This document shows positions 11,400-22,355 of a stretch of 64,000 bases of DNA, one piece after another. The notes under the pieces were generated by a model. The model was given only the letters and a program-made list of their open reading frames with translations, was not told the origin of the DNA and made no database searches. The DNA comes from Panorpa germanica (Eukaryota; Arthropoda; Insecta; Mecoptera; Panorpidae): the NCBI GenBank assembly GCA_963678705.1, contig OY783209.1, positions 17,360,001 to 17,424,000 of the forward strand, written 5' to 3'. Position numbers and translations under genes: made by a program. Each line of letters opens with the position of its first letter. Within the stretch, counting starts at the first letter, position 1.

Positions 11400-11720
11400 A
11401 ATTTTTAGATTCCAAATTCCATAGTCACGCATTGATCCTGGGTACCTTGCCTTTACTGCCAACAATATCAGATTTGAATCGCATACCTATAATGATAATG
11501 TGCTTCATTTATAATATAAAGCAACAACTGTACATCAATTATTATCTCCAAGCATATACTTACAGCTTTAAACTTTGTACTAACATTACTGCCAGGATAA
11601 GCAAATGCAAAATAATGCTGATCGTAAACCATTGACAAAACAATTCTAACGTGTACGCAGTCTATGACCCCTAAGATCTCTAGGAACTTCAAATTTTTCA
11701 TAGAAGCTAAATAAAGATTT
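11400..11720 (-). pseudogene. Harbinger transposase DDE fragment
   Basis: The frame 11701-11468 includes GVIDC.HVRI, the motif around the first catalytic Asp of Harbinger transposases; the usual D-G/C-T-H context has lost one residue. In another frame downstream (11470-11405) the peptide ARYPGSMRDYGIWN matches the family's ARxPGSxHDxxIW block with the second Asp. The two parts are out of frame and the rest is not recognisable. The protein would cut and rejoin the inverted repeat ends; this copy cannot. Confidence 0.7.
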
Positions 11721-12214
11721 ATAATAAATTATTGTCATTAAAAATTACCAATTATAAAACAATAAATTTGAAGAATAATTAACTTACCCTAATTCACTTG
11801 AAGCAATAATTGACTAACAAGATAACCTCACTTTCTATATACCCTCATATATTTATATTTATATATTCACATGTAAACATATAAATACTAACTTCTTTTC
11901 TACTTTTTTGTAGAATCGTCCAACTACAGCAAATATGAAATCATTTATAAACATATAATTATAAAATACACTTTCACTTGAATACTGTGTGTTAAAATTG
12001 TTTGACAGATATAAAAAATACAGCGATGAAACATTTTAAAGTCACCGTTAAAGGCGACCTTATAATTTGGTCGATTTTTTTCCAGCGACAAAAATAAAAT
12101 CGATGGAAATTTCTTACAGAATACCAAATAAAAAACCATCGATTTGGTGGCGTCATTTTACAGCGATGAAATCTTTTCACCGGTGGACATATGGTGTACA
12201 GAATAAGGCCCTTA

Positions 12215-14489
12215 ATATATTGATTAATTATTTGATTAGTGTGAGACACAATCTTTAGTAAAGCAGCTCCCTTTTATGTCTGTACTAAGTATCTAGGAAA
12301 CACTACCTGTTCCTATTTTATTATTTAAAATTCTTAATGCAAAAAAGATTCACTTTCTCTTAAAAGAAAGCTTCAACAAGTTTCGTATCCCATACAACAC
12401 AGTTCTGGTTTTTCTTAATATATTATCTATTTCCAATTCACTTTAATCTTTCAAATTTACTAAGGTAGTTAATGTTGTTCTGGTGCTTAGTAGAGTTAAT
12501 TAAACATTGTGCAATAACAAATCTTAAAAATTAAACTATTAGAAATCTAGTCAATATGTTTCCTACGAATAATATTAAACAATCCTTATGATCTAGTTCT
12601 GTTTCATTACAAATGCATGATAATTTCTTTGAGGATAGGTTTTAAATTATTGTGTAAATTAGAGTGAGTGCAAATGCAGATATAAAAGATAGTGCCTGTG
12701 GTAAGCAAACTTTAGCTAATTTAATACTAATAATATGTTGTCCTTATTCTGGTTTAATATTCCTCTTTGTTGCAGATCCTATTCCTTGTGTACTGGAAGA
12801 AATGAAGCATGAAGCGGCTTCTGAGACGACTATTAAATAATAAGTGCAATAAATATATTCATCGTCCAAGTATCTGCATGCTCCATAAGCTTTTACATTA
12901 AGTTATACCATTTCCATACGTGTAGTACTTATTTTTAATTATATTTAAAGTACGCGAGTTACAGACTATTAATAACTATTTAGTAAATAATTACTTTAGA
13001 TATATTAAAATAAGTAATATATATTTCTAGCTTCATTGTTTTACATTGCAGTACTTATATTTAGATTTTAATTAAGATAAATTCACTTAATTGTTATAGA
13101 TCCAGATCAAGAAGTTATTGATATAAAATAATATTTACATCATATTTATTTAGTAGTCATCATAGTTATTTCTTCTAAATAAAATTAAGTTCCACACAAT
13201 AACTATTACTATTATATAGTATTTTCAAAATCCATCATTAGTAAAAATTGTAAACTCATTTAATACTTGGTATTATATTTTTTTAATACGTGACAGTAAA
13301 TTTGTATTTGTTTTATGAAAATTTTTATTGTATATGGTGTACTTATCCACTTTGTTAGTCTTTATTTCTTAATTTTCCTCACATTGTTCATATCAGGTGT
13401 TAATATACTTGTCGGTAAAATGTCTTACTTTAAACATATTGGCATACAGTAATCAATTTTGTTTTTCAAATATACGGTTCTTTTAAAGCTGAAAAAAGAA
13501 ATTATAAAACCATATGGATACTACATAATATCAAATACGTACATACCCAAGTAAAGACAAAATGTAAGTTAACATACGATTACGTAATACTTTATATCTT
13601 TGTTATATTTACTTAATATAAAGGAAATGAACTCATTATGTACATCTACTATGAATGGTAAATTGAAATATTAAATAACTCTAATATTATGTTGACTCAA
13701 ATAACAAATAACTTTTAACGCATTTGAACATAAACAAAATAATACCAATAAAAATAACTTTAAATTAGAACCTTAAGTGTTTCTCAGAAATATTAACATT
13801 TCCTCGCGACCATTGTGACCTATTTAAGTAATGATTACCTAAACAAAAAAGTCAGCATAAATACATTTGTTTGAGACCATTCCAGTTAATCTCTAGAATA
13901 ACACCACAATAGCTGTACGTGTTATTTTGATTCAGTAATAGTCAATTTTTATCGCATACTATTGACATTGCCACAAATTAGATTTAAGAAACAAAAGTCG
14001 AAAAAGACACAAATGCACAAAGTGCAAAAGAAACAAAGAAAAGTGTTAATTCACGAAACAAGAAAGATTCAAAAACGAATCAAAAACCAACGAAACAAGT
14101 AAAAACTAAAGATTAACAAATAAATTAAAAATTAGTGTATTAAAATAATCAACCAACTAACAATTAATATTAATCATACATAAATATACAATAATCAAAA
14201 CTAACATGAAACAAGTGTAACTTAGCATTTGAATTTCATTAAATAAAATACAGTTTTTTTAAATATATGTTTTCATTCTAATACTAATGTCAACAAATAC
14301 TAACAACCTATAAACAACGACGACCACGATATATGAACTAGCACAACGTTCTTCAAACTACGACTCAATAAATTTATAAAGTAAATTTATCTACTAAAAT
14401 AAAAAAGTGATACGAAATTGGACAGAAGAACAAGGAGTAGGGAGGAGATAATCAACAGTCTTAAATATCGATTAAAAAAAATAAAAACT
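12215..14489. other. AT-rich region without recognised gene (except a candidate exon)
   Basis: Apart from the possible terminal exon at 12776-12840, nothing was recognised. The stretch 13975-14105 is strongly A/purine-rich on the plus strand and happens to stay open in a Lys/Gln/Arg-rich frame without a convincing start. Confidence 0.5.
12776..12840 (+). CDS. candidate terminal exon of an unknown gene
   Basis: A good acceptor with a polypyrimidine tract (TTCCTCTTTGTTGCAG at 12760-12775) precedes a short frame that reads PIPCVLEEMKHEAAS and five more residues before TAA at 12838. AATAAA follows at 12848-12853, eight bases after the stop. The codons are less AT-rich than the surroundings. The other two frames close early. 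If real, this is the last coding exon of a plus-strand gene whose other exons are upstream and unrecognised, possibly beyond the transposons. It may equally be chance. Confidence 0.3.
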
Positions 14490-15163
14490 ATGTATGTGCA
14501 TTGTGCATATTGGCCATAATTTCGAAAAAAAATTATCCTCAGTAGCGGCGCGAATTTGGGGATATGAAGACGAAAAAGGCTTTGTAACAGAGTTCAATTT
14601 TGAAATTTATAATGTAAAGGTTTCCTATAAACGTTTATTTATAGAAAGTAGGGAGAATAATTAGTACAAGCAAAATACATTGTTGCAACTGAAATTGACA
14701 ATTTTACTTTCGCAGTGGGGATAAATAAGAAGACTAATACTATATTGTAAATATAAAAATGAAAATTAGATTAGAAAAATTAATTGCCGTAGTATTAAAT
14801 TAGTAGTGCTTAAGCGCGCAGGGAACGGGGGCCCTTGAGGTGAATATGCTAAGAAGGGGTGGTGCTCGAGTTATTGCAGTGAAAGTGCTCTAGTGACCGA
14901 CGGTGCTTAGGGATGGAGCGATAGAAGGCTGCTGAGCGTGTGCCGCGGTAATGGAAAGGGCCGATGTGTAGCGGCAGTAAAGAAGAAATCCAGTAAAAGT
15001 GCGGGACACCGATCATGGGCGGGGCGGCAGACATTGTTAAATATATTTTTTTGCGAAAATTACTTAAAAGTAATATTTTGCTATAAGATAAATTCAACAG
15101 CTAACTTTAAATTTAATGATAAACATAATATACACGTCGCTGTGCGACGGGGAGCAGCGCTAG
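14490..15163 (+). mobile_element. Helitron-like non-autonomous element, plus orientation
   Basis: This is a diverged, internally deleted copy, in reverse orientation, of the long repeat at 18823-21251. Shared blocks include CAGTAGCGGCGCGAATTT (14547), GACCGACGGTGCT (14895) and ATGGGCGGGGC (15016). It ends at 15160-15163 with CTAG followed by T, preceded by the palindrome CGTCGC-TGT-GCGACG, which is the hairpin-plus-CTAG layout of Helitron 3' ends. No protein is encoded. Confidence 0.6.
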
Positions 15164-15700
15164 TTTTTAAACAAAACAGAAATAATTTGTACAGAGTTTT
15201 GGTAAAAAGTGGAGTGGTGCTGCCAACGAGTATGCAGGAACTACTAAAATATCCCAGGTGGCCAGTGTGTTTAGTCATAGACAGGATATAAAAGTTTAAG
15301 TTCAGTTAAGATACAGGGTTTAAAAGTTTAGGTAGTAATAATAATATTGAAATGTACATAGATAAAATGTAAATAAAATAAAGTAAGTAGGGCGAAAAAA
15401 GGACCGTGGTCTGAAGAAGCCCGTAAAGTTTTATTAAAAAAAATAATTTTAAATAAGGTCATTTTACTAATTAGTTTTGTGCCGCCTGTCTCTAAAGTGT
15501 ACATTCTAATCAGCTGTAACTGCACCAAGTATTCCGTCTGACATTTTCTTATAAACTCAATAATAGATTTAAAGCAAAACAAAACAACTATGATGATTAC
15601 AAAGTACTATTCAATAAAGATCAGTGCGCCAATAAAATTTGGCACCTAAGCAAAAGTGAAATTGTATTTTAAAGATACAAATACTTAAGAACAATATCAA

Positions 15701-15701
<1 letters not shown>
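15164..15701. other. spacer without recognised gene
   Basis: No coding signal or repeat was recognised. The 84-codon antisense frame at 15582-15328 looks like chance. Confidence 0.5.

Positions 15702-15762
<61 letters not shown>
15702..15762. repeat. (TA)n microsatellite
   Basis: About 60 bases of uninterrupted TA dinucleotides directly precede the first CTAG terminus of the array. Helitrons insert between A and T, so such tracts are natural targets. Confidence 0.95.
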
Positions 15763-15764
<2 letters not shown>

Positions 15765-17237
15765 TAGCTTTTACCCCCGTCGCAAGCGACGTCTGTCTTG
15801 TGTGTATGGCTTTAGTTTCATGTCAAATTTAATTTCCATTTTAAAATTCAAATATTTAACTTGTTCTATATAAATTTTACATACAAATATAAATAATTTT
15901 CGATTCGTAAATAAGTTACCAAGGTTAGCCTATATACAAAATTTCAAGTTTTTTGCACAATTCTTACTTTCGGCAAAAACTGCCCCCGTGCCCGCAAATA
16001 AAATTTTGAAATTTTGAATTTTCTTTTATTAATAATATACATAATTATTCTAGAACCCAGAATATGAACTTTCTCCAACGTTCCCTACCGGGCCCCCGAA
16101 TTTCTTCAACCCCCCACTTTTCAATTTTTAAATTTCTAATTTTTGAGATATGCCAGCATTGAATACCTTAATACACATGCAAAATTTCAACTTTTTATCT
16201 TTTACGAATTAACAGTAATACAGCAAAAAAGGGCTCACTTTTTTTTTCCAGTTTTTCCAAAATTACGGGTTTCCAGGAAATTCAGGGAAAAATCCGGGGA
16301 CGCCAAAAGTCTTAGAATTTTTTTCTCTACGAAATAGGAAATTATTAAAAACTTCCCTGGAGCCGTTTTCGAGATGCCATACAAAATTCGAACCAAACAT
16401 ATAAAGACATAAACATATAAGAATATAAATATACAGCTGGGACATTATAATATACTTGAGTTTACCCCCGTCGCAATGCGACGTCTTTTTGGCGTGTATC
16501 ATTTGAATCCAATAAAATAATACGTAATTAAATTTCATATTTCACTGTTCTATTTTTAAATTGAAATAATAAATAAACTCGCACAAATACATTGACACAT
16601 ATAAATTGACTAAAAAATATATTTATTTTATAAAAATAAAAAAAATTTTCAATTTATGCGTTTTTTGACCAACTTTTTTTCAAAATTTGGAATTTTTTTT
16701 TTCGATTCGTAAATAACTTACCAAGGTTAGGCTATATACAAAATTTCAACTTTCTAGCACAATTTTTACTCTCGAAAAATACAGCCCCCAAATAAAATTT
16801 TGAAATTTTGAATTTTTTTTCATTAATAATATACTTAATTATTTTAGAATTCAGAATATGAACTTTCTCCAAAGTTTCCTACCGGGCCCCCGAATTTCTT
16901 TAACCCCCCCTTTTTCAATTTTTGAATTTCTAATTTTTGAGAAATATCAGCCTTAAATAGCTTAATACACATGCAAAATTTCAACTTTCTATCTTTTACG
17001 ACTTAAAAGTAATACAGCAAAAAAGGGATCACTTTTTTTCCAGTTTTTCCAAAATTACGGGTTTCCAGGAAATTCAAGGAAAAATCCAGGGACGCCAAAA
17101 GTCTTAGAATTTTTTTCTCTACGAAATAGGAAATTTTTAAAAACTTCCCTGTAGCCGTTTTCGAGATGCCATACAAAATTTGAACCAAACATATAAGAAT
17201 ATAAGAAAACAAATATACACCTGGGACATTATAATAT
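15763..17237 (-). mobile_element. Helitron-like dimer A (two tandem units)
   Basis: Unit 1 starts at 15763 with ACTAGCTTTTACCCCCGTCG; unit 2 starts at 16454 with ACTTGAGTTTACCCCCGTCG. Read on the minus strand, each unit ends with a palindromic hairpin (ACGTCGC-GCGACG type), a short G-rich spacer and then CTAG (unit 1) or the altered CTCAAG (unit 2). Bodies share long blocks: ACCAAGGTTAG, CCCTACCGGGCCCCCGAATTT, CCAAAATTACGGGTTTCCAG, GCCGTTTTCGAGATGCCATAC and a final ACATTATAATATAC. The hairpin plus CTAG followed by T suggests non-autonomous Helitrons with 3' ends to the left. No conserved protein is present; antisense frames of 60-114 codons are repeat noise. Confidence 0.65.
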
Positions 17238-18822
17238 ACTAGCTTTTACCCCCGTCGCAAGCGACGTTTGTTTTTTGTGAGTGGCTTGAATTTCAAGTCA
17301 AAATTTAATTTTTAAATTGAAATAATAAATAAACTCGTCCTATATTGATTTAACATTTAATAACAATTAATTTTTCATATAAACTGACTAAGAAAATACA
17401 TTTTTTATATCAAAATAAAAAATATTTTAAATTTATGCGATATTTGAACAACTTTTTTTCAAAATTTAAGATTTTTTTTTCGATTCGTAAATAAGTTGCC
17501 AAGGTTAGCCTATATACAAAATTTCAAATTTCTAGCACAATTTTTACTCTCGGCAAATACTGCTCCCGTGCCCCCCAATAAAATTTTAAAATTTTGAATT
17601 TTTTTTTTATTAATAATATACATAATTATTCTAGAATCCAGAAAATGAATTTTCTCCAAAGTTCCCTACCGGGCCCCCAAATTTCTTTAACCCCCCCTTT
17701 TTCAATTTTTGAATTTCTAATTTTTGATAAATGTCAGCATTGAATACCTTAATACACATGCAAAATTTCAACTTTCTATATTTTATGAATTAAAAGTAAT
17801 GCAGCAAAAAAGGGATCACTTTCTATCCAGTTTTTCCAAAATTACGGGTTTCCAGGAAATTCAGGGAAAAATCCGGGGACGCCAAAAGTCTTAGAATTTT
17901 TTTCTCTACGAAATAGGAAATTTTTAAAAACTTCACTGGAGCCGTTTTCGAGATGCCATACAAAATTCGAACCAAACATATAAACACATAAACATATAAG
18001 AATATAAATATACACTTAAGACATTATAATATACTTGAGTTTACCCCCGTCGCAATGCGACGTCTTTTTGACGTGTATCATTTGAATCCAATAAAATAAT
18101 TCGTAATTAAATTTCATATTTAACTGTTCTATTTTTAAATTGAAATAATAAATAAACTCGCGCACATATACACACATATAAATTGACTAAAAAAATATTA
18201 TTTTTTTATCAAAATAAAAAATATTTTCAATTTATGCGTTATTTAACCAACTTTTTTTCAAAATTTGAAATTTTTTTTTTCGAGTCGTAAATAAGTTACC
18301 AAGGTTAGCCTATATACAAAATTTCAACTTTCTAGCACAATTTTTACTTTCGGAAAATACTGCCCCCGTGCCCCCAAATAAAATTTTGAAATTTTGAATT
18401 TTTTTTTATTAATAATATACTTAATTATTCTACAATCCAGAATATGAACTTTCTCCAAAGTTCCCTACCGGGCCCCCGAATTTTTTCAACCCCCCTTTTT
18501 CTATTTTTGAAATTCTAATTTTTGAGAAATGTCAGCATTAAATAGCTTAATATACATGCAAAATTTCAACTTTCTATCTTTTACGTCTTGAAAGTAATAC
18601 AGCAAAAAAGGGATCACTTTTTTTCCAGTTTTTCCAAAATTACGGGTTTCCAGGAAATTCAGGCAAAAATTCGGGGACGCCAAAAGTCTTAGAATTTTTT
18701 TCTCTACGAAATAGGAAATTTTTAAAAACTTCCCTGGAGCCGTTTTCGAGATGCCATACAAAATTCGAACCAAACATATAAGAATATAAGAATATAAATA
18801 TACACCTGGGACATTATAATAT
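17238..18822 (-). mobile_element. Helitron-like dimer B (two tandem units)
   Basis: Unit 3 (17238) begins CTAGCTTTTACCC like unit 1, and unit 4 (18033) begins CTTGAGTTTACCC like unit 2. Unit 4 and unit 2 also share the following block (GTATCATTTGAATCC, CTGTTCTATTTTTAAATTG), while units 1 and 3 share a different one (GGCTT..TTTCA.GTCAAA). The array therefore repeats as a dimer, not as single units. Unit spacings are 691, 784, 795 and 790 bases. Confidence 0.7.
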
Positions 18823-21251
18823 ACTAGCGCTTCGCCCCGTCGCAAAGCGACGTGTATTTAATATTTGTGAATAAATAAATTTATTTGCTAAATTGAAAAT
18901 AATGCAAAATATTATTTTTAAGTAATTTTCGTTATAATATATCTTTTTTAAACTTTTTTTTTTTATTTTGTTATAATTCTTTCATTTACAGTAATAAAGC
19001 ACTGTATTGAACAGTCTCCAGTGCCCCCGCCCATAAGCCATGGAGCGCCTTTTTCCTTCAGCACTCTGTATCGCTTCTTTCGTGAGCATCGTCGGTCCTT
19101 AGAGTACATTCACAGCGCACCCGCCTTAGCACTATAATTAAATAATCCTTCGTTTCCTTCTCTCTGTGTAAAATTATTATTTACCCTAATAAAGCGCAGT
19201 ATTGAAAAATGTCCACTGCCCCGCCCCGTAATACTAATCATCACCTCTTGGCTCCATGCTCTGTATCGTTCTCGCACTTTCAATTGTATTCCTCTGCACC
19301 TCTGCCACAATGCGCCCACTTGCAACACCACAGCCAACCTGAGAATCATCGCACATAACGGCACTGTTCTATCGCCCCTTTTACCGCAATCATTAAACAA
19401 TCTTGCGCTTTTACCTCCTGCGTACTAATACTCTTAACAATTAGTTTTCATAATTAATACTTTACTGGCAACCTACACACTAAATTTCATCCTTAGAAGT
19501 ATATTATATTTTAATAATTATTCGATAAGATAAATGCTTGATAAAATTAATTTTCACTCATTTCAATGTAAACCTACTAATTACATCAATTCATTTATGT
19601 TTTTAAGAAAGCCTAGCGGTTCGCTCCTAATCATCTCATCTCTAGCCCTTATCCTTCCCGTTATTGTACTTTCAATTTAATCCCCTGAACCGCCGCCCAC
19701 ATTTCCAGCACCAAAGCACATATTCTACAACACGGTTATCTTCCAGAGCCATTATAATCTATCGCTACTTCTTCTAAGACCACCGTTACTTGGTGTCCTG
19801 AACCCCGGCGCCACCCTCTCCTCCAATCAGGCACTACCAATTCAATATTACAGCAATTCATTTACATAATTAAAACTGCACTGTAATCTTACGTTCTAAT
19901 TTTTGTATTTATATTTACGATATAATATTGTCCTTCCCATTAATTCCCGCTCCTGAAATAAAATTGACAAATTTTAGGCATAACAATCTATTTTGCTCAT
20001 AACAATTCTCTCTACTTTTATAACCTTTATTACTACTATCTACTTTTATAAACGATCGAAATTTAAAATTGAGCTCTTTGGCAAAGCCTTTCCCGCCCCC
20101 ACTTCCCCAATTTCACGCCGCTACTAAGGTTAAACTTATTTTTCGCAAATATGCACATGCGTAGTTTCTATTTTTTTAATTTGATATTTGGGGCTGTTAA
20201 CTATTTCCCCCCTATACCTCTCACTCCTGTTCGATTTCACAGCACAACGAACGCACCAAAAATCAATTCAATTCTACTATTGAATGTAATTTGACTATCT
20301 AACTTATAGAGAACTATTGTGCTTCTATTTAATATTCTACATGCAAAATATCATCGTTGTACCTCTATTTTGTTCTAATACTCGGTTTATCACTCCCCAC
20401 TCTAGTGTTACACTTAAGAAAAGGATTTTTTTTTTATATTTTCGTTATTAATTTGTCAATCTATATCTGCATACTAAATTTTAGCTTTGTATTTATATTT
20501 AGCATTATTACCCCCCCACATACCTGCGCTACTGAACAAGTTTCTCAAATTTTAACACAGGGATCTATTTTATTTATATCTAAGAACATATAATCTAAAC
20601 TATAGCCTTTTATTTCTATATATTTCATATTTCTGGTTTTTGGCCCACAGCGCCCGCCGCCTCTGGAAAGTTGCAGTTTTCTATAGTTTGTCTTTAACGA
20701 CACTCTATATAGAGCCCACGTTCCAAATATCAACGTTCTAGCTCTGTTGCAACATTGCCCCCAAAAAATCACGCCGCTACTGAATTAATATTTTGGTAAT
20801 CCAATTATTGGCAACATTCGCAATTAGTGTCTCAATACATGCCCTAAGTTTTATTACTACTTTTTCAATATTTCTGGCTTTTACTAACTCAACTCCCGCC
20901 GCCACTGGAAATTTGGGGCTCTTTATTTTTTTTCATTAATAACACTCTAGAGCGAGCCTACATATTAAATTTGAACGTCCTAACTCTATTCTAACATTGC
21001 CCCCGGAAATTCGCGCCGCTACTGAACTTAAATTTTAAATGTCCAACTATTGGCAAATGTGCACAATTATGATCTCAATACACATACCAAATTTCAGTTT
21101 CCTATCTTTTCTTGTTCGTCAGATATTTGCAAAAGTATTTTTTCAAATTTTCCAGTTTTTCCAGAATAATTTTTTCCAGGGAAATTCAGGGAAAAATTCA
21201 GGGACGTAGAAAGTCTTAGAAATTCGTCCTTTACATAATATCAAAATTTAA
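18823..21251 (-). mobile_element. long Helitron-like non-autonomous element, copy 1 (right end lost)
   Basis: Its left terminus is CTAGCGCTTCGCCCCGTCGCAAAGCGACG. Read on the minus strand this is a hairpin (CGTCGC-TTT-GCGACG), spacer GGGCGAAGCG and CTAG followed by T. The interior is about 2.4 kb without homology to known proteins and has internal repeats (compare 18990-19030 with 19180-19225). Its right part, around 21140-21220, matches the ends of the about 790-bp units (CCAGTTTTTCCAGAATAA, CAGGGAAAAATTCAGGGACG). It breaks off at 21251, whereas copy 2 continues to the expected end near 29645. Bases 18864-21251 recur at 27198-29585. Confidence 0.7.
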
Positions 21252-21538
21252 TTTTACTTAAATAATATTTGTTTGAACTAATATTCACTGTGCGATACAG
21301 CTTATGCCTAGTCTCAAATGGTGAGTCAGCCAATTACTATCTGCGCGATGCAGATTATACATGAACTTGAACTCTAAAAGTGGTGAGCCAATTACTAACT
21401 GCGCGATGCAGTTTATACATGAACTAATTAGATTAAGATTAACATATTACTTATATACTATTTTATTATCTCTAGAGTGCATGGTCAGCAAAGATACTGA
21501 AGAGACATTGTTAGTTTGTGTCGTATTGAATGTGTTAT

Positions 21539-21571
<33 letters not shown>
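21252..21571. repeat. spacer with a 62-bp tandem repeat and (TA)n
   Basis: Two copies of a unit containing GGTGAG..AGCCAATTACTA, CTGCGCGATGCAG and TTATACATGAACT start at 21320 and 21382. A TA tract (21544-21571) leads into the Helitron 5' end. This segment has no counterpart at the other copy of the 2388-bp repeat. Confidence 0.75.
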
Positions 21572-21574
<3 letters not shown>

Positions 21575-22355
21575 ATATATATAAAAATCAATTGCTGTTC
21601 GTTAGTCTCGCTAAAACTCAAGAACGGCTGAACGGATTTATCTTATCTTGGTCTTGAATTATTCGTGGAGGTCTCGGGAAGGTTTAAAAGGTGAGAAAAA
21701 TTCGAATAATTGCCGGGAAAATCCTCAAAACAGCATTTTTCTATTTCCCATACAAACGTTTTCTAAATAAAATGGAGAGTCAATTTGTAATTTATTACCG
21801 CTGCATAAAGTTCAAATTCGCGTGCGCGTTGGAGGACCTAATATCGCGTTCTGAAACTCAACAAAAGTGAAAGTGAATCGCGAACGCGACAAAATTGCAT
21901 AGTCTCAAAATACATAGTACATAAATAAACACAATTTTAGCTAACTTCAGTTGTTACTCTGTCCGATTATTTTTTTATTTTAGCTAACTTAAGTTGTTAC
22001 TCTGTCCGATTATTTTTTTAATAAGACTATATAGAAATCGAAAGATAAATCAATAATAATAAAGACAAATTAAATTATAAATCTTAAGTTAAATTTTGAA
22101 CGCAATCTCAATATGTATTTGACATTAGATTTGACAACCAACTGATATGTCATTCCATCCTGTCGCATTTCAGAGCACGGAAAAAATTATATTATCGTTA
22201 TATCTATCTTTGTGGCTACGTGCGCGAGAACTTTCTTTACTTTGGTGATCCTTTGTGATAGTGACATTCCAAGTAATGTGTTCTTTTTTGTGATAGTGAC
22301 ACTTTACTGCTAAATGAGCGGGAAATTTTCTCACTTTGATTAATTACAATTTACG

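Larger units (their letters stand above)
10288..12211. mobile_element. PIF/Harbinger DNA transposon, degenerate
   Basis: The ends are perfect 15-bp inverted repeats, GGGCCTTATTCTGTA, bracketed by TTA at 10285-10287 and 12212-12214, the 3-bp target duplication typical of PIF/Harbinger elements. Interior remnants of a Harbinger transposase (minus strand) and a possible trace of the Myb/SANT partner (plus strand) support the assignment. Near each end a second inverted motif (GGTATTCTGTA at 10391 and TACAGAATACC near 12116) and CACCGGTGGA/TCCACCGGTG motifs form layered subterminal repeats. Confidence 0.85.

Noticed and set aside
13966-14105. Lys/Gln/Arg-rich open stretch on the plus strand
   Set aside because: It lacks a start and reflects an A-rich purine tract; stops are rare there only because of base composition.
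15763-18822. A CRISPR-like or ordinary satellite array
   Set aside because: Units are about 790 bp with Helitron-like ends and dimeric order; there are no short repeats with unique spacers.
16263-18845. Frames of 64-114 codons repeated in each unit
   Set aside because: They come from the repeated DNA, differ in frame between units, and hold no domain.
19110-19400. A 96-codon frame identical to one at 27444-27734
   Set aside because: Identity is explained by the 2388-bp DNA duplication; the frame has no recognisable domain and lies in a non-coding repeat.
20357-20593. A 78-codon hydrophobic frame, duplicated at 28691-28927
   Set aside because: It arises from T-rich repeat DNA; duplication is not evidence of selection.
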